Made by a program: the position numbers and the translations under genes. DNA of 64,000 nt, from NCBI GenBank assembly GCA_022376925.1, contig JAIOJX010000006.1, positions 57,500,658-57,564,657 of the forward strand. Reading direction: 5' to 3'. Of this stretch, positions 26,122 to 38,336 are shown piece by piece. Position 1 is the first letter of the stretch. Each line of letters opens with the position of its first letter. Under the pieces are notes generated by a model. It did not search any database, had not been told where the DNA came from, and saw only the letters and a list, made by a program, of their open reading frames with translations. Source of the stretch: Tragulus kanchil (lineage: Eukaryota; Chordata; Mammalia; Artiodactyla; Tragulidae).

Positions 26122-28598
26122 TACAACAGTAAGGGCCACCATAGGTGTCGAGTTGATATAAGGTAGGATCTGATAAGCCAGTAGGGAAATGGGAACCCCT
26201 GAGGAGCTGGGTCCTGGACCCAAGTGGCTCCACTGCAGGAGGCAAGTGAGGGCCATGAGCCCCAGCTCAATGAGCCAGGAGAGTACTGCTACACACCAAC
26301 ACTCCTACATTCCTACTCATTGCTTATCCACAGAACCAGCCCAGGGAAGTAGGGGGCCCATTCGGCCCCTGGAGAAGCTATGGTCCTATGGCTTCTGGGG
26401 TCCCTGAAAGAGATGAATCTGGGAAGAGAAAACAGTAAGCAACACCAAAGGGGTTGGGATGATCCAAGGCAGGAAATGGATGGCCAGGTGCAGCACGGGA
26501 AACCCTGAGGAGCACGGTAATGGCTCCAAATCGCTCTACCACAGCACACTCAACACTGACATGTTTCTTACCCACACAAAGTTCCCAGGAAAGTAGGGGT
26601 GCCATTCGGCCCTATGAGGAGCTATGACCCTTTGGTTTCTGGTGTCCTCACGAGATATGGGTGTGGGCAGAGACAACCGTAAGGGACACCATGGGCAGCA
26701 GGGTGATCCAAGACAAAGTCTTGGAGGCCAGCAGGAGCAAAGGAGCCCATGAGGTGGTGGACCTTGGCTCCAAGTGATTCAACCAAAGAAGGCCAGTGAG
26801 AGCCATGATCTCTTGCTCAGAGAGCCATGAAAGCACTCATACTCTCCTACACTCCTATATTCCTATACTCCTATACTCTTACACTCTTACACGTTTCTTA
26901 TCCACAGAACCTGCCCAGGTAAGTAGGGGGCCCATTCGGCTCTGGGAGGAGCTATGGTACGTGGGTTACCCAGGTCCCTGTGAGAGATGGGTGAGGGCAG
27001 AGACAACAGTAAGGGCCTCCACAGGCTGTGGGTTCATCTAAGGAAGGGTCTGGCCAGCCATTAGGGGAAGTGGAGCCCCTGAGGAGCTGTGTCTTGAATC
27101 CAAGTGGCTCTAACACAGGAGGCTAAGAGCCATGAGCTTGGGCTCAATGATCCAGAAGAGCACTCCTACATTCCTTCACTGCTACATTCCTTCACTCCTA
27201 CACTACTACATTCCTACACTCCTTCACTCTTACACTCCTAAAGGTTTCTTATCCACAGAACCTTCCCAGGGAAGCAGGAGGCCCATCAGGCTCCTGAGGG
27301 ACCTATAGTTCTTCGGTGTGCATGTTTTCCATGAGAGATAGGTCCAGGCAGAGACAACAGCACTGGCAAACATAGGTAGCTGGGTGATCAGAGGCAGCAT
27401 CAGGGTGTCCAGGAGGGTTCATGAGAGTCGCTGAGGAGTTGTGCCTTGGTTCCAAGTTGTTCTACTGTAGGAGGCTAGTGAGGGGCATGAAGTTGAACTA
27501 CATGAGGCAGAAGCACACTCCTACACTAGTACATGTTCCTTACTCACACAACATGGCCAAGGAAGCAGGAGGCCTATTTGTGACACGGAGGTGTTATGGT
27601 CCTTGGGTTTCTGGGGTCCCTGAGAGAGATGAGTCTGTGCAGAGACAACTGTGAGGATGACCACAGGCAGTGGGGTGATGCAAGGCCCCAGGGTCTAGGC
27701 AACCATGAGGGGCACAGGATCCCCTGAGGAACTGGGTCTTGACTCCAAGTTGCTCAACTGCAGGAGGTTAGTGAGAGCCATTAACTCTGGCTCAATTAAG
27801 CAGGAGACCACTCCTACACTCCTACATTCCTACAGGCTTTTTATCTACAGAACCTGCCCAGGAATGTCAGGGGCCCGTTCGACTCCTGGAGGCAGTATCA
27901 TCCTTCAGTCTCCAGGGTCCATATGAGAGATGAGTCCTCACAGAGTCAGAAGCCAGGGATACTACAGGTCCCAAGTTGATCTGAGGCAGGGTCTGGGTGG
28001 CCAGAAGGGGCACAGGAGCTATTGAGAAGCTGGGACTTGGCTCCAAATGGCTGTGCCACAAAAGGCTACTCAGGGTCATGAGCTCCAGCTCAATGAGCCA
28101 GGAGAGCACTCCTATACTCATATACTCCCATATTCCTCCACTCCTACACGTTTCTTATCCACAGAACCTGCCCAGGAAAGTAGAGGGCTCTTTAGTCCAT
28201 GGGAGGAACTATGATCTTTGGGTTTCCAAGTTCCTTAAGGCTGATGTGACTGGGCAACTACAACACTAAGTAACACCACAGCCAGCGGGGTGTTCCAAGG
28301 CAGGGTCTGGGCAGCCAGGAGGAGCACAAGACCCCTGAGAAGCCATGTCTTGGCTCCAAGTGGCTCAACCACAAGAGGCTATTGAAGGCCATGAACTCCA
28401 GTTCAATGAGCTAGGAGAGCATGCCTACACTCTTACACGTTTCTTATCCACAGAACTTGCCCAGGGATGTAGGGGGCCCATTCAGTCCCTGGAAGATGTA
28501 TTGCCCTTTGGTTTCTGGGCTCCTTGCGAGAGATAGGTCGGGCTAATACAAAAGAAAGGGCCACCATGGGTGGCAGGGTGATCCAAGGCAGGGTCTGG

Positions 28599-29304
28599 TG
28601 TCGCAGGCACCATGCTGGAGCTTACTCTGATTACTGTTCTCACTAGTTCTCACTGAGAGACACTATGTTAAATAGCTCAGAGACTTTTTCACAAACACGG
28701 TGTAGTCCCCTCAGAGTGTGAGCCTCGGACTTCGACAATAAAGTGTCGTGGTCTCGAGTATTGTCAAACCAAGAGTGGGTTTATTAATCATCAAATAAAG
28801 GCAAGCACAGATAATCAGAAATAATCAGAACTCAATCAAATGCAAACAGATGTTCTTACCCCAGCGCTGGAGAGTCTCGATCTCACATTGGGCACAGGCG
28901 ATCTCTGTGAGTGAGCCTCCTGCACAATCTTCCTTTTCCCTTCTTATATTTTTCCAACTAGAAATCTCAAGTTAATTAATAATCATGAAGAAGCTTTTTT
29001 GTTTCTCTAGAGATGCAAAGGGGGCATCACCGGAGCCCTTTCTCCCCCACCAACACGTTTGCTCTTGAGGAGAAACATTCTTACAATTCTTAAGTTACAA
29101 AGGGCGTTCTGAGTTGTAAAGTGTTTCATTATCATTAAAAAGCGGGCAAGAGGAAGAGCTTTTGTGCTCTGTATTGGTCTCAGAGAGGCGAGGCTTGCAG
29201 GCAGTGCTTACCCTTAGTGTGAGGAGACATTTGTCTGCTCAGTCCGGATATCTTTTCTTAATCTTTCCTGTGAGAAGTGAACATTCCTTTACTCGCCCAT
29301 GACA
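28599..29304 (-). mobile_element. Solo-type retroviral LTR, minus strand, copy 1
   Basis: A 706 bp element in reverse orientation: the plus strand reads TGTCGCAGG at the left and GCCCATGACA at the right. It has the same internal layout as the LTR at 5,277, with an antisense TATA-like ttcttatattt near 28,940 and an antisense AATAAA at 28,780-28,785. It sits in a family B unit. The left flank is ctgg; the right flank here is ctga, next to the duplication join. The second copy preserves a perfect ctgg repeat on both sides. Confidence 0.88.
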
Positions 29305-29721
29305 CTGAAGAATGACCAGGCATGGGAGGAACTATGATCTTTGGGTTTCCAAGTTCCTTAAGGCTGATGTGACTGGGCAACTACAACACTAAGTAACACC
29401 ACAGCCAGCGGGGTGTTCCAAGGCAGGGTCTGGGCAGCCAGGAGGAGCACAAGACCCCTGAGAAGCCATGTCTTGGCTCCAAGTGGCTCAACCACAAGAG
29501 GCTATTGAAGGCCATGAACTCCAGTTCAATGAGCTAGGAGAGCATGCCTACACTCTTACACGTTTCTTATCCACAGAACTTGCCCAGGGATGTAGGGGGC
29601 CCATTCAGTCCCTGGAAGATGTATTGCCCTTTGGTTTCTGGGCTCCTTGCGAGAGATAGGTCGGGCTAATACAAAAGAAAGGGCCACCATGGGTGGCAGG
29701 GTGATCCAAGGCAGGGTCTGG

Positions 29722-30428
29722 TGTCGCAGGCACCATGCTGGAGCTTACTCTGATTACTGTTCTCACTAGTTCTCACTGAGAGACACTATGTTAAATAGCT
29801 CAGAGACTTTTTCACAAACACGGTGTAGTCCCCTCAGAGTGTGAGCCTCGGACTTCGACAATAAAGTGTCGTGGTCTCGAGTATTGTCAAACCAAGAGTG
29901 GGTTTATTAATCATCAAATAAAGGCAAGCACAGATAATCAGAAATAATCAGAACTCAATCAAATGCAAACAGATGTTCTTACCCCAGCGCTGGAGAGTCT
30001 CGATCTCACATTGGGCACAGGCGATCTCTGTGAGTGAGCCTCCTGCACAATCTTCCTTTTCCCTTCTTATATTTTTCCAACTAGAAATCTCAAGTTAATT
30101 AATAATCATGAAGAAGCTTTTTTGTTTCTCTAGAGATGCAAAAGGGGTCATCACCGGAGCCCTTTCTCCCCCACCAACACGTTTGCTCTTGAGGAGAAAC
30201 ATTCTTACAATTCTTAAGTTACAAAGGGCGTTCTGAGTTGTAAAGTGTTTCATTATCATTAAAAAGCGGGCAAGAGGAAGAGCTTTTGTGCTCTGTATTG
30301 GTCTCAGAGAGGCGAGGCTTGCAGGCAGTGCTTACCCTTAGTGTGAGGAGACATTTGTCTGCTCAGTCCGGATATCTTTTCTTAATCTTTCCTGTGAGAA
30401 GTGAACATGCCTTCACCTGCCCATGACA
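29722..30428 (-). mobile_element. Solo-type retroviral LTR, minus strand, copy 2 of the same insertion
   Basis: This is the same insertion as 28,599-29,304, repeated through the 1,123 bp duplication; it is not an independent integration. It is flanked by the 4 bp repeat ctgg (29718-29721 and 30429-30432). Removing it leaves a plausible family B unit (ggcagggtctgg, then aatgccagg). Confidence 0.88.
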
Positions 30429-30432
30429 CTGG

Positions 30433-33239
30433 AATGCCAGGATAGGCACAGGAGACCCTGAGCCGCCAGGTCTTGGCTCCAAGTGGCTCAACTGAAGGAA
30501 GCTAGTGAGGACTATGAGCTCTGGCTCAGTGATCCATGAGAGGACTCCTAAACGTTTCTTAAACACAGAACCTGCCCACAGAAGTAGGGGGCATATTAGG
30601 CCCCTGGAGAAACTATTGGCCTTGGGTGTCCTGGGTCCCCGTGAGAGATGGGTCCGGGCAGAGATAACAGCCAGGGACACCACAGGCAGTCTGGTGATCC
30701 ATGGCAGGGTTTGGGCCACAAGGAGTAACACTGTAGCCCCTGAGGAGCTGGATGTTGGCTCCAAATGACTCAACCACAGGAGGCTACTGAGGGCCATCAT
30801 CTCCAGCTCAATAAGTCAGGAGAGCACTCCTACACTCCTACATCCCTATACTTCTATGCATTTCTTATCCACAGAATCTGCCCAGGGAAGTGGGGGCCCC
30901 TAATGGCCCCAAAAGGGCCCATGGTTCTTTGATGTGCAATGTTACCATGAAAGATGGGTCCCGGCAGAAACAAGAGCCATGGCCAGCATAAGCGATGGGG
31001 TGATCCAAGGCAGGATCTGGGCGGCCAGAAAGGTGTGTGGGAGCCCCTGTACAGCTGGGTCTTGGCTCCAATTGGCTCAACTGCAAAAGGATATTGAAGG
31101 CCATGAGCTCTGGTTCTGAGCCAGGAGCACACTCCTCCACTCTTCCACTTCTCCTCTCCTCCTCCTGTACTCCTCCTCCAACTTAAACTGCTCCACTCTA
31201 TATGATTCTTCTCCACAGAAATGGTCCACGGTAGCAGGGAGCCCATTCAGCCCTTGGAGAAGTTATGAACCTTGGATGTCCGGGGTACCCACGAGAGTTG
31301 AGTCCAGGTATAGACAACAGCCCCACAGGTGGTGGGGTGATATGAGGCAGTGTCTTTGTGGCCAGGAGGAGGCACGGGACCCCCAGAGTATCTGGGTCTT
31401 AGCATCAACTGTCTCAACCACATGAGGCTAGTGAGGGCTATGAGGTCCAGCTCAATAAGTCAGGAGAGCACTCCTACACTCCTACATCCCTATACTTCTA
31501 TGCATTTCTTATCCACAGAATCTGCCCAGGGAAGTGGGGGCCCCTAATGGCCCCAAAAGGGCCCATGGTTCTTTGATGTGCAATGTTACCATGAAAGATG
31601 GGTCCCGGCAGAAACAAGAGCCATGGCCAGCATAAGCGATGGGGTGATCCAAGGCAGGATCTGGGCGGCCAGAAAGGTGTGTGGGAGCCCCTGTACAGCT
31701 GGGTCTTGGCTCCAATTGGCTCAACTGCAAAAGGATATTGAAGGCCATGAGCTCTGGTTCTGAGCCAGGAGCACACTCCTCCACTCTTCCACTTCTCCTC
31801 TCCTCCTCCTGTACTCCTCCTCCAACTTAAACTGCTCCACTCTATATGATTCTTCTCCACAGAAATGGTCCACGGTAGCAGGGAGCCCATTCAGCCCTTG
31901 GAGAAGTTATGAACCTTGGATGTCCGGGGTACCCACGAGAGTTGAGTCCAGGTATAGACAACAGCCCCACAGGTGGTGGGGTGATATGAGGCAGTGTCTT
32001 TGTGGCCAGGAGGAGGCACGGGACCCCCAGAGTATCTGGGTCTTAGCATCAACTGTCTCAACCACATGAGGCTAGTGAGGGCTATGAGGTCCAGCTGAAG
32101 GATCCCAGAAAGCACTCCTACACTCCTTCACTCCTACAGTCCTCCACTCTGACATGTTACTTATCCACAGAAACTTCCCAGGGAAGTAGGGTGCCCATTC
32201 AGCTCCTGGAGGAATTATGCACCTTGGGTCCAGTGTCAGAGTGAGAGATAGGTCTTGGCAGAGACCATACTGGCTCAATGACCTAGGAGAGCACTCCTAC
32301 TCTTCTATACTCATACACTGCTACACAACGATAGTCCTACACATTTCTTAACCACAGAACCTGCCCAGGAAACTAGGGGGCCCATTTGGCCACTGGAAAA
32401 GCTATGGATCTTGGGTGTCAGGGGTCCCAGTGAGAAATGCTGCTGGACAGAGGCAACAGCCAGGGCCACCACAGGTGGCGGGTGATCCAAGGCAGGATCT
32501 GAGAGGCCATTTGGGGCATGAGAGCCCCTGAAAAGCTGGGTCTTGGCTCCAAGTGGCTCTACCACAAGAAACAACTGAGGGCCATTAGCTTGGACACTAT
32601 GAGCCAGAAGCACACTCCTACACTAGCACATGTTTCTTTCCCACAGAACTTTCCGAGGGAAGGAGGGGGCCCATTCTATCTCTGGAGGAGCTATGGTCCT
32701 TGGGTTTTTGGGGTCCCCACGAGAGATGGGTCTGGGCAGAGACAATAGTAATTACCACCACAGGTGACATGCTGATCCACTGTATGGTCTATATGACCAG
32801 CAGGATCATGGGAGTCCCTCCAGAGCTGGGTCTTGGCTCCAAATGGTTCGACCACCGAAGGCTAGTGAGCACAATGACCTCCAGCTCAATGAGCCAGGAC
32901 AGCATTCCTACACTACTCCTCTCCTACACATTCCTTATGCACAGAAACTGCTGAGGGAAGTAGAGGTCCCATTCAGCCCCTGGAGGAACTATGGACCTTG
33001 TGTGTCCAGAGTCACTGCAAGAGATTTGCCCAGGCAGAGACAACAGCCAGGTTCACCACAGGAAGAGGGGTTAAGCGATGTGGGGTCTGGGCTGCCAGGA
33101 GGGACATGGGAGCCCCTGAGGAGCTAGGTCTTGGCTCCAAGTGGGTCTACCTCAAGAGGCTAGTGAGGGTCATGAGCTCTGGCTCAATAAGTCAGGAGAG
33201 CACTCCAACACTCCTACAGTTCTACACTTCCTGACAGAC
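30433..33239 (+). repeat. Tandem array, family B, second block
   Basis: Family B units continue after the LTRs, with the same landmarks and a variable cactccta tract. The last unit breaks off at about 33,239, within the pyrimidine tract (cagttctacacttcctgac), where family C begins. Open frames up to 145 codons on the minus strand (30,363-30,800) run through part of the LTR flank and satellite, which argues that they are chance frames. Confidence 0.88.
30807..32094 (+). repeat. Two-unit direct duplication (offset 644 bp) in family B
   Basis: 30807-31450 is repeated at 31451-32094. The join is in tccagctcaataagtcagg. The duplicated part includes an unusual ctcctctcctcctcctg-rich tract variant found in both copies. 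Confidence 0.88.
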
Positions 33240-35288
33240 CCTTCCTCTGACTTCCCTCCTACTTCTCAGAAGCAATCCTCCTTTGAAATACGTATAATTC
33301 CTATGCTTGCTGACTCTCACCCACTTCTCAAGGATCCTCTGCACAAATCCCACCAAGCTTGTACTGCACCTCTGCTTCCCTGTTCTCTGTGCACATTCCC
33401 TCCCTTAACACAAATCTTTCAATCTAATAACTATTCTACCTCTCCTGCCTCTCCCATGTTTACTTATATCTTCTCTCTGACCTTGGCAAATGAGATATCT
33501 GAAATTAGGGGAAAGCTAGGAGAGGATACCAGAGGCAGGTGAGCATAGGAGACCTAGGAGAGGAAGAGAGATAGCTGAGCATAGGACACCAAGGAAGATA
33601 GCAGTCCTAGAGATTACTTAGGAGTCCAAGTCTCCTCTCCTTCTATGAGGATCTTATACCTAAGCCTCATGCCTCACCTCTTACAGCACTGTCTCATCCT
33701 GACTGTGCATGGTCACATGTCCTGAGTATCCAGGCTACCCTCTACTGACACTCTAGGGTCATATGAGAACTCACACTTACATACAAACAGAAGGCATTTG
33801 TCAGTATAAAGCTTATGGTTTACACTGTATAACCATGCCAAATGAACATTTATATATGAATCATCAAACAGAATCTGAGGCTTTATAGTCAAGAAAATAA
33901 ACAAAGATTTACTCAACTGAATCTAACATATGACCCTAAGTTTTGGGGAGCTACTCCCTAACCATTAGTCTATCTAACTGCCTTTCTTTTTACTTCCCTC
34001 TTAGCTCTCAGAAGGGATTCTCCTTGGAAAGAGGTATAGATCCTACCCTTTCTGACTCTGGCCAAGTGCTCAAGACTCCTGTACATGAGTTCCACAATAC
34101 TTGTACAGTGCCTCTGCTCCTCAGCACTCTGTGCCTTTTCCCTTTTCTAATAGAGTCACTGCAAGAGATTTGCCCAGGCAGAGACAACAGCCAGGTTCAC
34201 CACAGGAAGAGGGGTTAAGCGATGTGGGGTCTGGGCTGCCAGGAGGGACATGGGAGCCCCTGAGGAGCTAGGTCTTGGCTCCAAGTGGGTCTACCTCAAG
34301 AGGCTAGTGAGGGTCATGAGCTCTGGCTCAATAAGTCAGGAGAGCACTCCAACACTCCTACAGTTCTACACTTCCTGACAGACCCTTCCTCTGACTTCCC
34401 TCCTACTTCTCAGAAGCAATCCTCCTTTGAAATACGTATAATTCCTATGCTTGCTGACTCTCACCCACTTCTCAAGGATCCTCTGCACAAATCCCACCAA
34501 GCTTGTACTGCACCTCTGCTTCCCTGTTCTCTGTGCACATTCCCTCCCTTAACACAAATCTTTCAATCTAATAACTATTCTACCTCTCCTGCCTCTCCCA
34601 TGTTTACTTATATCTTCTCTCTGACCTTGGCAAATGAGATATCTGAAATTAGGGGAAAGCTAGGAGAGGATACCAGAGGCAGGTGAGCATAGGAGACCTA
34701 GGAGAGGAAGAGAGATAGCTGAGCATAGGACACCAAGGAAGATAGCAGTCCTAGAGATTACTTAGGAGTCCAAGTCTCCTCTCCTTCTATGAGGATCTTA
34801 TACCTAAGCCTCATGCCTCACCTCTTACAGCACTGTCTCATCCTGACTGTGCATGGTCACATGTCCTGAGTATCCAGGCTACCCTCTACTGACACTCTAG
34901 GGTCATATGAGAACTCACACTTACATACAAACAGAAGGCATTTGTCAGTATAAAGCTTATGGTTTACACTGTATAACCATGCCAAATGAACATTTATATA
35001 TGAATCATCAAACAGAATCTGAGGCTTTATAGTCAAGAAAATAAACAAAGATTTACTCAACTGAATCTAACATATGACCCTAAGTTTTGGGGAGCTACTC
35101 CCTAACCATTAGTCTATCTAACTGCCTTTCTTTTTACTTCCCTCTTAGCTCTCAGAAGGGATTCTCCTTGGAAAGAGGTATAGATCCTACCCTTTCTGAC
35201 TCTGGCCAAGTGCTCAAGACTCCTGTACATGAGTTCCACAATACTTGTACAGTGCCTCTGCTCCTCAGCACTCTGTGCCTTTTCCCTC
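33011..35288 (+). repeat. 1,144 bp direct duplication spanning the family B/C boundary
   Basis: 33011-34154 is repeated at 34155-35288 or so. The join reads tgtgccttttccctt, then ttctaat, then agagtcactgcaagag. In the second copy the left partner continues as ttccctctcttaagac. A few bases at the join (ttctaat) match neither side well. Confidence 0.9.
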
Positions 35289-36550
35289 TCTTAAGACACT
35301 ACTTTCAGTCTAATAACTTTCCTATCTCTCCTTCCATTTCCATCTTTACTTATATCTCCAGTCTGACCTCGGCAAGAATGATATGCCACTGAGCATGGGG
35401 GAAAACTAGAAGGGGATAGTAAAGGCAGGTGAGCATAGGACACCTAGGAGGATAGCAGTCCTAGAGGTTCCTTGGGAACCCAGCTCTCTTCTCCTCTTGT
35501 CAGGATCCTATAGCCAGGCTCCTGAGTCCCTAGCATCTCGCCTCCTACAGCTGTGACTCATTCTGACTGTATATGGTCATGTGTCCTGAGGCTTCAGGGT
35601 CTCCTCTAGTGACACTATAGGGCCGTACAAAGGGACGTCATACTGACATACAAGCAGAAGGCATTCAACAGTGGGAAACATATGGTTTGCACTGTATATT
35701 TATGCCCAATGAACATACATAGATGAGGCCACAAATGACAACCTGAAAACAAACTCTGAGATTTTATAGTCAGGAAAAAAAAAAGAAAAGGAAAACAGTT
35801 AAGAAAACCAAATAATTAAAGAAATGAATACTGTGAGGAGCCTGGAAAAACTAGGTGGTCCGTATGAGAAACACAATCATGCTATCTCTGTAATGGATAT
35901 GCCCCAGTCATAGCCACATAATAGCAAAACCCACTTCATCCACAGAATCCACTTAATCCACATTATCATAGCCACAGACCTGGACTTTGTAGAATCATCC
36001 ACAAAGAGAAGTCATTCAATAGGAAGAAGTTTATGGTATGCCCTGTCAGTCCATGCCAAATGAACATACACAGATGAATCAAGAATGACAACCCAATGAA
36101 GGACTCTCAGATTTCAGAGTCAAACAAATGATTTCCAAAAGGATATAAATCAGAAAATTAACACTATTGCCCTAAGAACCAAACCCATGACCCTACGCTT
36201 TTGGGAGCTATTCCCTAACCACTACTCTACCCAACATCCTGGCAGCCTTTGCCTGCTTCTTCCCTCATAGCTCTCAGTAGGGATCCTTGAGTTAAAGTGG
36301 TATAGAACCCACCATTCTCGACACTGGCCCAGTGCTCAGGACTCCTGTACCTAATCCCCCCAAACATCTACTGCAGTCCTACCTCCACTAAGAGATGTCA
36401 ATCAACAGGAGGAAGCTTCTGGTATGCACTGTATGTCCATGCCAAATGAACATACTCAGAGAAGTGTACAAATGGCCCCCAGAAAGAGACTCTGAAATTT
36501 CACAGTCAAATGATTTTCAAAAGTAAGTGAATAAATCAATGAATGAATAA
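33240..36550 (+). repeat. Family C, long-period diverged repeat
   Basis: A third repeat type starts where family B stops. Recurrent landmarks are ctctcagaagggattctcc, a gcactctgtgcc-like block, a gacctaggagg / gatagcagtcctagag block, a gtcatgtgtcctgag block, agaaggcatt, a gcactgtat / tgccaaatgaacat block, a ctgagattttatagtca block, and ttttggggagctactccc. The period is roughly 750-1,150 bp, with copies starting near 33,265, 33,995, 35,150 and 36,265. Copies are well diverged apart from the 1.14 kb duplication. It contains no convincing gene and I do not recognise it. Confidence 0.65.
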
Positions 36551-36559
36551 TTAGTGTGA

Positions 36560-37223
36560 GGAATATACACTCCTAAACGTTTCTTTCCCACAGAACCAGC
36601 CCAGGAAAGTAGGGGACCATTCGGCCCCTGGAGGAGCTATGGTCCTTGGGTTTCTGGGGTCCCTGCAAAAGATGGGTCTGTACATAAACAAAAGTATGGG
36701 CAACCACAGGTGTAGGGGCGATCCAAGGCAGGGTCTAGATGGCCAGCAGGGGCACAGGAGCCCCTGTGGAGCTGGCTCTTGACTCCAAGTGGCTCAACCA
36801 CAGAGGCTAGTAAGGGCCATGAGTTCTGGCTCAATGAACCAGGAGCACACTCCTCCACTCCTCCTCTTTCCAGCTGCACTCCTTATCAATTCCTTGTCCA
36901 CTCTTCCACTCTAAAGGTTTCTTATCCACAGAACCTGCCCAGGCAAGTGAGGGGCCCATTTGGCCCTTGGAGGAACTATGGTCCTTGGGTTTCTGGGGTC
37001 CCAGGGAGAGATGAATCTGGGCAGAGACAAGAGTAATGGCCATCATAAGCCATGAGGGCTATGTGCTCTGGCTCAATGGGCTGAGAGCACACTCCTAAAC
37101 TGTCACACTCCTATATTCTTACACACCTACACTCTTACATGTTTCTTATCCACAGAACCTGCCCAAGAAAGCATGGGGCCCATCTGACCCCTGAAGGACC
37201 TATGATCTTTCAGTGTGTGGGGC
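36560..37223 (+). repeat. Family B units (copy at about 37,673-38,336)
   Basis: Two family B units with all landmarks (ttcggcccctggaggagc, cttatccacagaacctgcc, gcagagacaag). They restart abruptly after the family C segment, so family C appears to be inserted in, or to interrupt, the B array. The same units reappear at 37,673-38,336 through the 1,113 bp duplication. Confidence 0.85.
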
Positions 37224-37631
37224 TGTCACAGGCACTGTGCTGCAGCTTACTCTGATACCTATTCTTACTAGTTCTCACTAAGAGACACTATCTTAAATAG
37301 ATCAGAGACATTTTACAGTCACAGTGTAGTCCCCTGAGAGTTGTGAGCCTGGGAGTTGGACAGTAAAGTGTCATAGTCTCGAGTATTGTCAAAACAAGAG
37401 TAGTTTTATTAATCATAGAACATATAATAATCAGAATCAAGATTCCATTAATCAGGATTCAAATAAAGGCAAGCACAAGTAATCAGAAATAATCAGAACT
37501 CAATCAAATGCAAACAGATGTTCTTACCCCAGAGCTGGAGAGTGTCAGTCTCACGTTGGGCACAGCTGATCTCCATGAGCGAGCCTTCTGCATAGTCTTA
37601 CTTTACCCTTTTATATTTTTTTAACTAGAAA
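37224..37631 (-). mobile_element. Half LTR, minus strand, cut at a duplication join
   Basis: The U5/R side and the start of U3 of the same LTR family, reverse oriented (plus strand starts TGTCACAGG). It ends abruptly at ttaactagaa, where the duplication restarts. The complete version is at 38,337-39,149. Confidence 0.85.
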
Positions 37632-38336
37632 GTATGGGCAACCACAGGTGTAATTTGAATGAATTAGTGTGAGGAATATACACTCCTAAACGTTTCTTTC
37701 CCACAGAACCAGCCCAGGAAAGTAGGGGACCATTCGGCCCCTGGAGGAGCTATGGTCCTTGGGTTTCTGGGGTCCCTGCAAAAGATGGGTCTGTACATAA
37801 ACAAAAGTATGGGCAACCACAGGTGTAGGGGCGATCCAAGGCAGGGTCTAGATGGCCAGCAGGGGCACAGGAGCCCCTGTGGAGCTGGCTCTTGACTCCA
37901 AGTGGCTCAACCACAGAGGCTAGTAAGGGCCATGAGTTCTGGCTCAATGAACCAGGAGCACACTCCTCCACTCCTCCTCTTTCCAGCTGCACTCCTTATC
38001 AATTCCTTGTCCACTCTTCCACTCTAAAGGTTTCTTATCCACAGAACCTGCCCAGGCAAGTGAGGGGCCCATTTGGCCCTTGGAGGAACTATGGTCCTTG
38101 GGTTTCTGGGGTCCCAGGGAGAGATGAATCTGGGCAGAGACAAGAGTAATGGCCATCATAAGCCATGAGGGCTATGTGCTCTGGCTCAATGGGCTGAGAG
38201 CACACTCCTAAACTGTCACACTCCTATATTCTTACACACCTACACTCTTACATGTTTCTTATCCACAGAACCTGCCCAAGAAAGCATGGGGCCCATCTGA
38301 CCCCTGAAGGACCTATGATCTTTCAGTGTGTGGGGC

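Larger units (their letters stand above)
19221..28598 (+). repeat. Tandem array, family B (~300 bp unit), main block
   Basis: Head-to-tail copies of a G-rich unit unlike family A. Landmarks in order are: tcaatgagccaggag, a variable pyrimidine-rich run of cactccta motifs, tttcttatccacagaacctg, cccagggaagtag, ggggcccattcggcccctgg, aggagctatggtccttgg, cgagagatgggtctgg, gcagagacaacag, gtgatccaaggcagg, gtctgggtggccagg, gcacaggagcccctgagg, agctgggtcttggctcc and aagtggctcaac. The pyrimidine run changes length from unit to unit and sets most of the length variation. Stop codons are scarce in several frames on both strands, giving many 60-145 codon open frames. None has a convincing start or conserved stop, so I treat the array as non-coding. 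Confidence 0.9.
28198..30443. repeat. 1,123 bp direct duplication containing a whole LTR
   Basis: 28198-29320 (family B sequence plus LTR) is repeated at 29321-30443. The copies are almost identical until the last ~50 bp before the join. There the first copy reads cattcctttactcgccc and the second catgccttcacctgccc, and the first continues ctgaagaatgaccagg where the second has ctggaatgccagg. Differences are therefore concentrated at the junction end. Confidence 0.92.
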
